Assembly: GCA_044238435.1 (NCBI GenBank) | Contig: JBIIDH010000004.1 | Coordinates: forward strand, 1-64,000 | DNA: 64,000 nucleotides | DNA from: VFMC01 sp044238435 | GTDB lineage: Bacteria > Actinomycetota > Acidimicrobiia > Acidimicrobiales > Ilumatobacteraceae | Direction: 5' to 3' | Shown: piece after piece, positions 8,109-17,173 of the stretch | Position numbering within the stretch: position 1 is the stretch's first letter | Layout of the letters: each line of letters starts with the position of its first letter | Position numbers and translations under genes: made by a program | Notes under the pieces: model-generated | Database searches by the model: none | Told to the model about the DNA's origin: nothing | What the model saw: only the letters and a program-made list of their open reading frames with translations

Positions 8109-9023
8109 GTGACCGCACCGAAGGTACGCATCGGCTACGGCTTCGGCGTGCGCACCCGGCTGAACGACGCCGGCTTCACCCAGGTGGTCGACGCGCTCGA
8201 ACGGTTGCGGTTCGACAGCCTGTGGTTGAGCGAGCGCATCGGCGGCGAGGCCCCCGACCCACTGGTGGCCATGGCGTTCGCTGCGGGCCGCACCACGAAG
8301 CTGAAGTTCGGGATGAGCGTGATGGTGCTGCCCGGCCGCAACCCGGTGGTGTTGGCCAAGGAGTTGGCCACCCTCGACCGACTGTCGAACGGCCGCCTCC
8401 TCCCGGCGTTCGGCCTCGGGGTGGCCGACCCGCACGAGCAGCAGGCGTTCGGTGTGGAGCGCACCGAACGCGCAGCCTTGTTCGACGAGAGCCTCGCCGT
8501 GCTGCGCGCCTGCTGGAGCGGCAAACCCGTCACCCACCATGGCGCCCGCTTCCACTACGACGACCTGCAGGTGCTGCCGACCCCGAAGCAGGAGCACATC
8601 GACGTGTGGCTGGGTGGTATCGCCCCGTCGGAACTGCGCCGGGTGGGCCGCTCGGCCGACGGATGGCTGCCCAGCTTCATCGTGCCCGACGACGCTGCAC
8701 GCGGCCGCGAGGTGATCGAGGCCACCCTGGCCGAACACGGTCGAACCATCGACGACGACCACTACGGCGTGCTCATCCCCTACGCCAACGGGCCGGTACC
8801 CGAGGCGCTCCTCGCCGGCCTGGCCAAGCGGCGACCCGACCTCGCCGACCCCGGCGTGCTGGTGCCGCAGGGCTGGGATGCGCTCATGTCCATGATCGAC
8901 CGGTTCGTGGCAGTGGGCACCACCAAGTTCGTCATCCTGCCGCTCAGCGAGCCGGCCACGCCCGACCTGTGGGAGGCCCACCTCGAGGAGGCCGCGCCGA
9001 TCGTCCTGGCTCGCCAGACCTGA
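8109..9023 (+). CDS. LLM-class flavin-dependent oxidoreductase (probable F420-dependent)
   Basis: The 304-residue TIM-barrel enzyme belongs to the luciferase-like monooxygenase superfamily. Recognisable blocks are SLWLSERIGG near the N-terminus, KLKFGMSVMVLPGRNPVVLAKE, LSNGRLLPAFGLG and, toward the C-terminus, VDVWLGG-type and GRSADGWLPSF. In actinobacteria such proteins commonly use coenzyme F420, but flavin use cannot be excluded from sequence. The GTG start is 1 nt after the upstream hydrolase stop. Its last codons and stop form the first copy of a 15-bp tandem duplication. Confidence 0.85.
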   Translation: MTAPKVRIGYGFGVRTRLNDAGFTQVVDALERLRFDSLWLSERIGGEAPDPLVAMAFAAGRTTKLKFGMSVMVLPGRNPVVLAKELATLDRLSNGRLLPAFGLGVADPHEQQAFGVERTERAALFDESLAVLRACWSGKPVTHHGARFHYDDLQVLPTPKQEHIDVWLGGIAPSELRRVGRSADGWLPSFIVPDDAARGREVIEATLAEHGRTIDDDHYGVLIPYANGPVPEALLAGLAKRRPDLADPGVLVPQGWDALMSMIDRFVAVGTTKFVILPLSEPATPDLWEAHLEEAAPIVLARQT

Positions 9024-9038
9024 GCTCGCCAGACCTGA
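9009..9038 (+). repeat. Exact 15-bp tandem duplication over a stop codon
   Basis: GCTCGCCAGACCTGA occurs twice in a row (9009-9023, 9024-9038). The first copy encodes the final residues and the TGA stop of the LLM oxidoreductase. The second repeats them in frame just after. Confidence 0.9.
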
Positions 9039-9047
9039 GCCGGCTCG

Positions 9048-10634
9048 TCAGGCCGTGAGCAGTGCGGCGAGCAGGTCGAGGTACGGGCCAGAGGCCACGT
9101 CGAGGCCCTCGCCGTACAGCTTCACCTTCGGCTCGGTACCGCTCGGCCGCACCTGGAGGCGCAGGTCGGGACCGCACTGCAGACGCAGCAGGGTGGCCTC
9201 GTCGAACCACTCGACCGAGGTGACCGTCCGGTCGCCCACGTGCGTGGGCGGTGTCGCCCGCAGCGCCGCCACTGCCGCACGACCCGCAACCGGGTCGATG
9301 CGCACCGACCGTTCGTCGGTGAGGTACCGGCCGTGTTGCGCGGTGACGGCGTCGAGCCGCTGTTGCAGTGTGACCCCCTCGGCCTCTGCCAGTGCGGCCA
9401 CCTCCGCCATCAGCACCGCCGCGGTGATGCCGTCCTTGTCGAGTGGCCGACCGCACACCAGGTAGCCGAGGGCCTGCTCGTAGCCGAACACGAAGCGCTG
9501 GTCGGGCCGTTGCAGCACCGTGTGGCCGATCCACTTGAAGCCGGTGAAGGTCTCGGCGCTGTGCACCCCGTGTGCGGCGGCCATCCGGCCGAGCAGCGCC
9601 GACGACACGAGCGTGGTGACCACCAGGCGATCGTCGCCGCTGGTGTGGCGCAGGATGTGGTCGGCGAGCAGCCAACCGATCTCGTCGCCGCTCAGCCGCC
9701 GCCAGCCACCACCGGGCGTGGGAATGGCAACCCCGAGCCGGTCGGCGTCGGGATCGTTGGCGAGCGCGATCGATGCGTTCGACGACGCTGCGAGCGACAG
9801 CAGCAGATCCATCGCGCCCGGTTCCTCGGGGTTGGGGAAGCCCACCGTGGGGAAGGTGCCGTCGGGCTGCTGCTGTTCGGCCACCACCGCCGGTGCGGCG
9901 AGCCCGGCCCGGTCGAACGCGGCGAGCAGGGTGGCCCCACCCACCCCGTGCAGCGCCGTGTAGGCAGCGGGTCGGCCGGCGAGATCGGCCCGGAACCGCA
10001 CGGCGGGCACCGCAGCGAGATAGGCCTCGACGTACTCGGGGCCGAGCATCTCGATGAGCGGATGGTCGGTCGGTGCCAACTCGACGGTGCACGGGTCGAC
10101 GGCGTCGATACAGGCGGCGATCTGCTCGTCGGCCGGCGGCACGATCTGTGCACCGGCGCCGAGGTACACCTTGTAGCCGTTGTCGGCGGGCGGATTGTGG
10201 CTGGCGGTGACCATCACACCGGCCGACGCCCCCACGCCGGTGATGTTCCATGCCAACACCGGCGTGGGCACCACGTGCGCGAACAGCAGCGCCCGCACCC
10301 CACGGGCCGCACACACCCGGGCCGTGTCGAGGGCAAAAGCGTCGCTCTTGCGGCGGGCGTCGTAGCCGATGATCACACTCGGCTGCACACCCTCGGGCAC
10401 CGTGGCCAGCAGATGGTCGGCCAACCCGGCGGCAGCCTGACGCACGACGAGGCGGTTCATGCGCTGCGGGCCGGCGCCCACGGCGCCCCGGAGACCGGCG
10501 GTACCGAACTGGAGCCGTCCGGTGAACCGCGCCACCAGCTCGTCGTCGGGACCGGCCAGCAGCGCGGTCAGCTCGGCGCGCATGTCGTCGTCGGGTTCGG
10601 AAGCGAGCCAACGCTCGGCGGTCTGTCTCGTCAC
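9048..10634 (-). CDS. Phosphoglucomutase/phosphomannomutase-family phosphohexomutase
   Basis: The 528-residue enzyme moves a phosphate between the 1- and terminal positions of a sugar phosphate through a phosphoserine. Visible are the phosphoserine loop TASHNP (Ser145), the metal loop DPDADR, the sugar-binding GYEQALGY and the phosphate-binding RPSGTEPKVKLY near the end. It resembles the long PgcA-type or PMM/PGM group that also includes phosphopentomutase-like members. The GTG start overlaps the TGA stop of the PfkB kinase gene by 4 bp (GTGA), so the two are translationally coupled. That suggests a sugar- or nucleoside-phosphate pathway. Confidence 0.9.
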   Translation of the reverse strand: MTRQTAERWLASEPDDDMRAELTALLAGPDDELVARFTGRLQFGTAGLRGAVGAGPQRMNRLVVRQAAAGLADHLLATVPEGVQPSVIIGYDARRKSDAFALDTARVCAARGVRALLFAHVVPTPVLAWNITGVGASAGVMVTASHNPPADNGYKVYLGAGAQIVPPADEQIAACIDAVDPCTVELAPTDHPLIEMLGPEYVEAYLAAVPAVRFRADLAGRPAAYTALHGVGGATLLAAFDRAGLAAPAVVAEQQQPDGTFPTVGFPNPEEPGAMDLLLSLAASSNASIALANDPDADRLGVAIPTPGGGWRRLSGDEIGWLLADHILRHTSGDDRLVVTTLVSSALLGRMAAAHGVHSAETFTGFKWIGHTVLQRPDQRFVFGYEQALGYLVCGRPLDKDGITAAVLMAEVAALAEAEGVTLQQRLDAVTAQHGRYLTDERSVRIDPVAGRAAVAALRATPPTHVGDRTVTSVEWFDEATLLRLQCGPDLRLQVRPSGTEPKVKLYGEGLDVASGPYLDLLAALLTA

Positions 10635-11617
10635 GGCAGGAGCGTCTTCAGTTCCACCAGTGGCCGCGGACCGACGTGCGAGATCACCTCGGCGGCAGCG
10701 ATCGAGCCGAGGCGGGCACATTCGGGCAGGCTGAGGTCGCGGGTGTAGCCGTAGAGGAATCCGGCGGCGAACAGATCGCCTGCACCGGTGGTGTCGAGCA
10801 CCTGCTCGACCGGTTCGGCAGGCGCGCCGAGCACACCATCGGGCGTGACCACCAGGCAACCGTCGGAGCCCACCGTGATGACCGCCAGGCTGCAGTCGCG
10901 CTGCACCTCGCGGATGGCCCGGTCGAGGCTGTCGACCTCGTACAACGACACCAGCTCGTGCTCGTTGCCGAACAGGATGTCGACCTCGTCGGCAACCAGC
11001 GCACGGAAGTCGTCGCGGTGGCGGTCGACGCAGAACGAGTCGCTGAGGGTGAGGCTGACCTGGCGCTGATGGGCGTGGGCGATGCGAGCCGCATGGCGGA
11101 ACGCCTCTTTCGCCTCGGGCCGGTCGTACAGGTAGCCCTCCATGTAGAGCACCTTGCCGGCGGCCACGGTGGCCTCGTCGATGTCGCCGGGGCGCAGCAG
11201 CGACGACACACCGAGGTAGGTGTTCATCGTGCGTTCGGCATCGGGGGTGACCACGATGATGCAGCGGCCGGTGGGGGTGTCGCCGTCGGGCCTGCCGGCA
11301 CGGAACTGCACACCCACCGCGCGCAGGTCGTGGCCGAACACCTGACCGAGGTCGTCGTGGCTCACCTTGCCGATGTAGGCCGCCCGTCCACCGAAGCTGG
11401 CCACACCGACGACGGTGTTGGCAGCCGACCCACCGCTCATCTGGATGGCGCTGCCGAGCGCCCGGTAGAGGTGCATCGCCCGGTCGGTATCGACCAGGGT
11501 CATCGAGCCCTTCACGAGTTCGTGGTGGCTGAGGAACCAGTCGTCGGCGTGGGAGATGACGTCGACCAGGGCATTGCCGATACCCACTACGTCGAACTGC
11601 AGCGCCACGTCGGTCAC
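10631..11617 (-). CDS. PfkB-family sugar/nucleoside kinase, adenosine kinase-like
   Basis: The 328-residue ribokinase-fold enzyme phosphorylates a sugar or nucleoside with ATP. The N-terminal strand VVGIGNALVDVI, the SGGSAANTV substrate-binding motif and the C-terminal anion-hole signature DTTGAGDLFAAGFLYG, with its catalytic Asp, are intact. Overall it looks like bacterial adenosine kinase-like proteins. It lies upstream of and overlaps the phosphohexomutase gene. The GTG at 11617 has a TAGCGT box 8 nt upstream (11631-11626). It is divergent from pepN with only 59 bp between starts. Confidence 0.88.
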   Translation of the reverse strand: MTDVALQFDVVGIGNALVDVISHADDWFLSHHELVKGSMTLVDTDRAMHLYRALGSAIQMSGGSAANTVVGVASFGGRAAYIGKVSHDDLGQVFGHDLRAVGVQFRAGRPDGDTPTGRCIIVVTPDAERTMNTYLGVSSLLRPGDIDEATVAAGKVLYMEGYLYDRPEAKEAFRHAARIAHAHQRQVSLTLSDSFCVDRHRDDFRALVADEVDILFGNEHELVSLYEVDSLDRAIREVQRDCSLAVITVGSDGCLVVTPDGVLGAPAEPVEQVLDTTGAGDLFAAGFLYGYTRDLSLPECARLGSIAAAEVISHVGPRPLVELKTLLP

Positions 11618-11676
11618 GGGTGACGACGCTACCCGGTCGCCTCCCGCAGCGGCTCGCATCGGTAGCCTCGGGCGCT

Positions 11677-14205
11677 GTGACCGACGATCCGTACCGCCTG
11701 CCCCGCACCGTGGTGCCAACCCGCTACGACCTGGTACTCGTGCCCGATCTGGCGACCGCAACCTTCCGTGGCCGCGTCGACATCGCGCTCGACGTGACCG
11801 AGGCGGTCGACCGCCTGGTGCTGAACGCCGACGAACTGGGCATCGTCTCGGTGGCCGTGAACGGCATTGTGATCGACAGCCATCACCTCGAGTCGGCCAC
11901 CGAACGCCTGGTGGTCGACCGGTCCCTCGCCCCTGGTGCGGCGACGCTCAGCATCGAGTTCACGGGCATCCTGAACGACAAACTGCGCGGCTGGTACCGC
12001 AGCACGTTCCGCGACACCGACGGGAACGAACAGGTCATCGCCACCAGCCAGATGCAGGCCACCGACTGCCGCCGCGCCTTTCCCTGCTGGGACGAACCCG
12101 ACTTCAAGGCGGTCTTCGCCGTCACGCTCGTGGTCGAGCCGCACCTGCTCGCCATCTCGAACGGCGCCGAGGTCGAGCGCACCGAGCAGACCGACGGCAA
12201 GCACGCGGTTCGCTTTGCCGACACGATGCCGATGAGCACCTACCTGGTGGCGTTCGTAGTGGGCCCACTCGCCGTCACCGAACCGGTGCAGGTGCCACTG
12301 TTGGGCGACCCCTCCCGCACCATCCCGCTACGCATCGTGCACGTGCCCGGCAAGGAGCACCTCACCGAGTTCGGCCTGCACACCGGCGAGTTCGCGCTCG
12401 CCTGGTATCAGGAGTACTACGGCCTGCCATACCCCACCGACAAGTGCGACATGATCGCCCTGCCCGACTTCGCGGCCGGCGCGATGGAGAACCTCGGCTG
12501 CATCACCTACCGCGAGAACCTGCTGCTCGCCGACCCGGCCACCAGCACGCAGGCCGAGCGACAGACCATCGCCGATGTGATCACCCACGAGCTCGCCCAC
12601 ATGTGGTTCGGCGACCTGGTGACCATGCGCTGGTGGAACGGCATCTGGTTGAACGAGGCGTTCGCCACGTTCATGGAGGTGGCCTGCTGCGACGCCTACC
12701 GGCCCGATTGGCAGCGCTGGACCAGCTTCGGCCTCGAGCGCAGCATGGCCTTCGAGGTCGACTCGCTGGCCAGCACCCGGGCGGTCGAGTTCCCCGTGTT
12801 CGCCCCGGCCGACTGCGACGGCATGTTCGACGTGCTCACCTATCAGAAGGGCGGCGCACTGCTGCGCATGCTCGAGCAGTACCTCAGCGTCGAAGGCTTC
12901 CGCGCCGGCGTGAACCACTACCTCCGCACACACGCCCACGCGAACACCGAGACCGGCGACCTCTGGGACGCGATCGAGGCGATGAACCCGGGCACCCCGG
13001 TTCGCCGGATGATGGACAGTTGGATCTGGCAGCCCGGCTATCCGCTGGTGCTCGCCCGACTCGACGGGGCCGACCTGGTGCTGAGCCAGCAGCGTTTCGC
13101 ATTCGGCCCCACCGACGACCCCACGCTGTGGGTGGTGCCGGTGCACGTGCGCAACGGCGGCAGCGAGCAGCGGGTGCTGCTCGACGGCGACACGGTGCGC
13201 GTGCACCTCGACGCACCCGACGACGCCGTCGTCGTGAACGCCGGCGGACACGGCTTCATGCGGGTGGGCTACGACGCTGCACTGCGCAGCCGGCTCGACG
13301 GGGCGGCTCTCGCCGAGCTGTCCACCATCGAGCGGTACAACCTGGTCGACGACGCGTGGAACGAGTGCGTTGCGGGTCGCCTCGACGCAGCCGGGCTGCT
13401 CGCCCTGCTGGAAGGCTTCAGCAGTGAGCGCGACCTTGCCGTCTGGCAGGCCGTGGCGATGGCGTTGCGCGGTCTCGGCCGCCTGGTCGACGGCGACGCC
13501 CACGCCGCGTTGCGGGCGCGGGTGCACGCGTTGGCATCACCCGCGCTCGATGCGCTCGGCTGGCAGCCGGCAGCCGGCGAGGACGACCTCACCGGCAAGC
13601 TGCGCGGCCTGTTGGTCGGACTGGTGGCCGTGCTCGGCGACGACGCCGACGCGCAGGCCCGCTGCCGCACCATCTTCGACGCACCCGACGGGGTGCACCC
13701 CGAGCTCGTGGCGGCTGCCACCACCGTCGTGGCGTCCATCGGCGGCGACGACGAGTACGAGCGGCTGTTGCACGGTTTCCGGCACGGCACCACCCCGCAG
13801 GAGCAGTTGCGGCACCTCTACGCCCTCGGCGACCTGCCCGACGCTGCACTCGTGCAGCGGGTGTGCGAACTGGCGCTCAGCGACGAGGTGAAGACGATGA
13901 ACGCGCCGTTCCTGCTGCAGCGCTGCATCGCCAACCGCCACCACGGTGTGCAGGCGTGGCGGTTCGTCCGCCAGCACTGGGCCGAGATCAACGACCGGTT
14001 CCCCGCCAGCCTCATCGTGCGCGTGGCCGATCCGGCCAAACTGCTGAACACCCCCGAGGTGGTGGCCGACGTGCAAGCGTTCTTCACCGAGCACCCCATT
14101 GCGCAGTCGGCCAAGACGCTCGATCAGGTCCTCGAGCGTCAGCGGGTGAACGCCGCGCTGCGGACCCGCGACGAGGCGCCGCTCACGGCTGCGCTGCTGG
14201 GATGA
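11677..14205 (+). CDS. pepN: Aminopeptidase N (M1 zinc metallopeptidase)
   Basis: The 842-residue enzyme removes N-terminal residues from peptides in the cytoplasm. The zinc site HELAH (His304, Glu305, His308) followed 19 residues on by Glu327 (NEAFATF), and the exopeptidase signature GAMEN (268-272), are intact. The N-terminal beta domain, catalytic domain and C-terminal ERAP1-like helical domain account for the full length. The GTG at 11677 is chosen because a TAGCCT box lies 8 nt upstream and the family begins close to this point. The 3' end overlaps the convergent DsbA-fold gene by 23 bp. Confidence 0.96.
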   Translation: MTDDPYRLPRTVVPTRYDLVLVPDLATATFRGRVDIALDVTEAVDRLVLNADELGIVSVAVNGIVIDSHHLESATERLVVDRSLAPGAATLSIEFTGILNDKLRGWYRSTFRDTDGNEQVIATSQMQATDCRRAFPCWDEPDFKAVFAVTLVVEPHLLAISNGAEVERTEQTDGKHAVRFADTMPMSTYLVAFVVGPLAVTEPVQVPLLGDPSRTIPLRIVHVPGKEHLTEFGLHTGEFALAWYQEYYGLPYPTDKCDMIALPDFAAGAMENLGCITYRENLLLADPATSTQAERQTIADVITHELAHMWFGDLVTMRWWNGIWLNEAFATFMEVACCDAYRPDWQRWTSFGLERSMAFEVDSLASTRAVEFPVFAPADCDGMFDVLTYQKGGALLRMLEQYLSVEGFRAGVNHYLRTHAHANTETGDLWDAIEAMNPGTPVRRMMDSWIWQPGYPLVLARLDGADLVLSQQRFAFGPTDDPTLWVVPVHVRNGGSEQRVLLDGDTVRVHLDAPDDAVVVNAGGHGFMRVGYDAALRSRLDGAALAELSTIERYNLVDDAWNECVAGRLDAAGLLALLEGFSSERDLAVWQAVAMALRGLGRLVDGDAHAALRARVHALASPALDALGWQPAAGEDDLTGKLRGLLVGLVAVLGDDADAQARCRTIFDAPDGVHPELVAAATTVVASIGGDDEYERLLHGFRHGTTPQEQLRHLYALGDLPDAALVQRVCELALSDEVKTMNAPFLLQRCIANRHHGVQAWRFVRQHWAEINDRFPASLIVRVADPAKLLNTPEVVADVQAFFTEHPIAQSAKTLDQVLERQRVNAALRTRDEAPLTAALLG

Positions 14206-14821
14206 CCTGAGCCAAGAACTGCTGCAGCCGCGTTGCGTCGGCGTGCACAGCGAGGCCCGTCACCGGATCCTTGGTGATCTGCAGCGACGGACAGAACATG
14301 TCGGTACCGGCCGCGAAGAAGTGGGGCGATCCGATGACCCCACGGCGGCGGCCGTCCTCCCAGTCGGCCCGCACCGCCTCGCGGTCGGCGTCGTCGGGCA
14401 GCGGCACGCCCAGCGACTCGGCGATGCCTGCCAGCACGACGGGGTCGCTGATGTCGGCGCCCTGCTCGAACAGCGCGTCGCGAACAGCGAAGCTCATCCG
14501 CTCGCCGAGCCGCTGATCGGTGCGATAGGCGCGGACCACCAGTGCCAGCGCTTCCAGGGTGGAGGTCGGGAAGTGCTCTGGGTCGAGGCCGGCGAACAGG
14601 TCGGGCGCCACCTGGGCGCGCAGCGCGGCAGCATTGGTGCAGGTCTTCCCGGCATCCATTGGCGCACCGTTCACCAGTTCGAGCGGCCAGGCGCGCACGA
14701 CGATGACGGTGTCAGGTCGAGTGCTCCGGTCGCGCTGTGCCGCGACCATTCGGAGACCCATGTGGGTGAACGGGCACCAGATGTCGGCGAACACCTCGAT
14801 GGTCGGCGCGGTATCGGTCAC
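14183..14821 (-). CDS. DsbA-fold oxidoreductase, HCCA isomerase/FrnE-like
   Basis: The 212-residue protein has the DsbA-type thioredoxin fold with helical insertion. The strand EVFADIWCPFTH near the N-terminus holds the active-site position, and GVIGSPHFFA carries the cis-proline. The usual CXXC is CPFT (Cys16, Thr19), so a second cysteine is missing, as in FrnE and 2-hydroxychromene-2-carboxylate isomerase relatives. It has no signal peptide and is probably cytoplasmic. It lies 13 bp downstream of the acyl-CoA ligase on the same strand, so co-transcription is likely. The substrate is unknown. Confidence 0.82.
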   Translation of the reverse strand: MTDTAPTIEVFADIWCPFTHMGLRMVAAQRDRSTRPDTVIVVRAWPLELVNGAPMDAGKTCTNAAALRAQVAPDLFAGLDPEHFPTSTLEALALVVRAYRTDQRLGERMSFAVRDALFEQGADISDPVVLAGIAESLGVPLPDDADREAVRADWEDGRRRGVIGSPHFFAAGTDMFCPSLQITKDPVTGLAVHADATRLQQFLAQVIPAAQP

Positions 14822-14834
14822 GCACCCATCCTGG

Positions 14835-16466
14835 TCAGCCGACGATCTCGACATCCAACTCGCCCGCGGTGTGGCGGGCGCGCAGCACCTTCTTGTCGAA
14901 CTTGCCCACGCTGGTCTTGGGTACCTCGGTGATGAAGCTCCACCGCTCGGGCAACCAGAACTTGGCGGTGCGCTCGCTCAGCCAGATGCGCAGTTCCTCG
15001 GCGGTGACGGTGGCGCCTTCCTTCAGCACCACACACGCCATCGGGCGCTCGTCCCACCGCGGGTCGGGCACGCCGATGACCGCTGCCTCGAGCACGGCGG
15101 GGTGGCCCATGATGGTGTTCTCGAGGTCGACCGAACTGACCCATTCGCCACCGCTCTTGATGACGTCCTTGGCGCGGTCGCTGATCATCACGTAGCCGTT
15201 GGGCAGCACCGAGGCCACGTCGCCGGTGCGCAGCCAGCCGTCGTGGAACTTCTCGGGGTCGTCGACGTTGTAGTACTCGGCCGTGATCCACGAGCCGCGC
15301 ACCTCGATCTCGCCGAGCGACTCGCCGTCCCACGCCACGACGTCGCCGTTGTCGTCGGTGATGCGCAGTTCGACACCGGGCATGATGCGGCCGGTCTTCA
15401 CCCGCCAGTCGGTCTCGCTGAGGTCGGCCATGTCCTTCGGCGGGTGGCCGATGGCGCACACCGGACTGGTCTCGGTCATGCCCCAGCCCTGCACCAGCGG
15501 CACACCGAACACGTCGCGGTAGCCGTCGATGAGGCCGCGCGGCACGGCCGAGCCGCCACACATCACCAGGCGCAGGCTCGACATGTCGGTGCCCGGCGCG
15601 TTCACCAGCAGGTCGTTCAGCACCGTGGGCACAGCACCGGTGAGCGTGGGCTGGGTATCGGCGATGACCTTGCTGAGCGGCCCTGCCTGCAGGAACTGCT
15701 GCGGGAACACGAGGTCGGCACCGATCATCCACGCCGCGTACGGCGTGCCCCACGCGTTGGCGTGGAACATCGGCACGATGACGAGCATGCGGTCGGTCTC
15801 GGCGAGAGCGATGTTGGCGGTGGAGGTGACGGCGAACGAGTGCATGTAGGTGCTGCGATGGCTGTACATCACGCCCTTCGGGTTACCCGTCGTGCCGCTC
15901 GTGTAGCACATGGCCATGCCCTGCTTCTCGTCGATGTCGGGGTACTCGAAGCCACCCGGCGCTGCGTCGACGAGCGTGTCGTAGTCGAGCAGGCCGTCGC
16001 CGAGGCCCTGCACGGCGGAGGTGGGCGCGGCGGCCGAGCCCTTCACGATGATGTGCTGCACCGTGGTGAGCTGATCGCGCACCCGGGCCAGCAACGGCGC
16101 GATGGACGCATCGACGATGATGACCTTGTCCTCGGCGTGGTTGATCACATAGGCGAGCTGCTCGGGGAACAGGCGGATGTTCAGCGTGTGCAGCACCGCA
16201 CCCATGCACGGGATGGCCAGGTAGGCCTCGAGGTGGGTCTGGTTGTTCCACATGAACGTGCCCACCCGGTCGCCCTGCTGCACGCCCAGCGACGACAGCA
16301 CGGCCGCCAGTCGGTCGGCCCGGTCGGACACCTCGGCGAACGTCGATTCGATGTAGCCCTCGCCCGTGAACGTGATGACCTTGCTGTTCGCGTGCACCGT
16401 GCGGCCGTGCTCGAGGATCGGCTTGATGGTGAGCTGGTAGTCGTCCTGCATGGTGCTGCGCAGCAT
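14835..16466 (-). CDS. Acyl-CoA synthetase (fatty-acid CoA ligase)
   Basis: The 543-residue ANL-superfamily enzyme activates a carboxylic acid to an acyl-adenylate and then to the CoA thioester. The AMP-binding loop YTSGTTGNPKG (188-198), GWGMTE, the hinge region RTGDVASVLPNGY and the C-terminal catalytic lysine in TSVGKFDKK (about Lys522) are present. It looks like the medium/long-chain FadD group. The ATG at 16466 has an AGGGGGA ribosome-binding site, and a TATTCT -10 candidate lies at 16507-16502, giving a leader of about 30 nt. It is divergent from thrH. Confidence 0.92.
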   Translation of the reverse strand: MLRSTMQDDYQLTIKPILEHGRTVHANSKVITFTGEGYIESTFAEVSDRADRLAAVLSSLGVQQGDRVGTFMWNNQTHLEAYLAIPCMGAVLHTLNIRLFPEQLAYVINHAEDKVIIVDASIAPLLARVRDQLTTVQHIIVKGSAAAPTSAVQGLGDGLLDYDTLVDAAPGGFEYPDIDEKQGMAMCYTSGTTGNPKGVMYSHRSTYMHSFAVTSTANIALAETDRMLVIVPMFHANAWGTPYAAWMIGADLVFPQQFLQAGPLSKVIADTQPTLTGAVPTVLNDLLVNAPGTDMSSLRLVMCGGSAVPRGLIDGYRDVFGVPLVQGWGMTETSPVCAIGHPPKDMADLSETDWRVKTGRIMPGVELRITDDNGDVVAWDGESLGEIEVRGSWITAEYYNVDDPEKFHDGWLRTGDVASVLPNGYVMISDRAKDVIKSGGEWVSSVDLENTIMGHPAVLEAAVIGVPDPRWDERPMACVVLKEGATVTAEELRIWLSERTAKFWLPERWSFITEVPKTSVGKFDKKVLRARHTAGELDVEIVG

Positions 16467-16567
16467 GTGTTCCCCCTGGTCGATGTCGACGTGTGCTGCG
16501 AAGAATAGACAGCGCGGCAACGACGACCACCGTCCTGGCGGTGCATCACGGCGTACGCTCCTACGCG

Positions 16568-17173
16568 ATGACCAACCAGACCATTGTCACCCTCGACCTC
16601 GAGGGCGTGCTCGTGCCCGAGATCTGGATCGCCGTGGCCGAACGCACCGGCATCGCCGAACTGCGCCGCACCACCCGCGACGAACCCGACTACGACGTGC
16701 TCATGCGCGGCCGCCTGCAGATCCTCGACCAGCACGGCCTGACGATGTCGACGATCGCCGACGTGATCGACGGCCTCGGCCCGATGGAGGGTGCCCGCGA
16801 CTTCCTCGACGCGCTGCGGGCCCGTACCCAGGTGGTCATCCTCTCCGACACGTTCGAGCAGTTCGCCGCGCCGCTGATGCGCCACCTCGGGATGCCCACC
16901 ATCTTGTGCCACCGCCTCGTGGTCGCCGACGACCGCATCGTCGACTATCGCCTGCGCATGGCCGACCAGAAGCGCCACGCGGTGAACGCCTTCCGGTCGT
17001 TGCAGTACCGGGTGGTGGCCGCGGGCGATTCGTACAACGACGCTGCGATGTTGGGCGCCGCCGATGCCGGGTTCTGGTTCCGGTCGCCCGACTCCATCGC
17101 CGCCGAGTTCCCCGATTTCCCGCGCGCCGAGCACTACGACGATCTGTTCGCGCTCATCACCGGCGCGCTGTGA
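16568..17173 (+). CDS. thrH: ThrH-type phosphoserine phosphatase / phosphoserine:homoserine phosphotransferase
   Basis: The 201-residue HAD-superfamily enzyme closely follows Pseudomonas ThrH. The catalytic stretch is LDLEGVLVPEIWIA, with the ThrH-specific DLE in place of DxD (Asp10, Glu12). TTRDEPDYDVLM, LSDTF (Ser93-Asp94), Lys135 and GDSYND (153-158) are also shared. ThrH hydrolyses phosphoserine and can pass the phosphate to homoserine, linking serine and threonine synthesis. A TACGCT box lies 8 nt before the ATG (16554-16559). The stop overlaps the next gene's GTG. ThrH is better known from proteobacteria, so this copy may be a transfer, although its base composition matches the neighbours. 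Confidence 0.9.
   Translation: MTNQTIVTLDLEGVLVPEIWIAVAERTGIAELRRTTRDEPDYDVLMRGRLQILDQHGLTMSTIADVIDGLGPMEGARDFLDALRARTQVVILSDTFEQFAAPLMRHLGMPTILCHRLVVADDRIVDYRLRMADQKRHAVNAFRSLQYRVVAAGDSYNDAAMLGAADAGFWFRSPDSIAAEFPDFPRAEHYDDLFALITGAL

Noticed and set aside
14183..14205. 23-bp overlap of pepN and the DsbA-fold gene as a sign of a broken end
   Set aside because: Both proteins have normal family length and endings. Small convergent overlaps also occur at 62393-62403.
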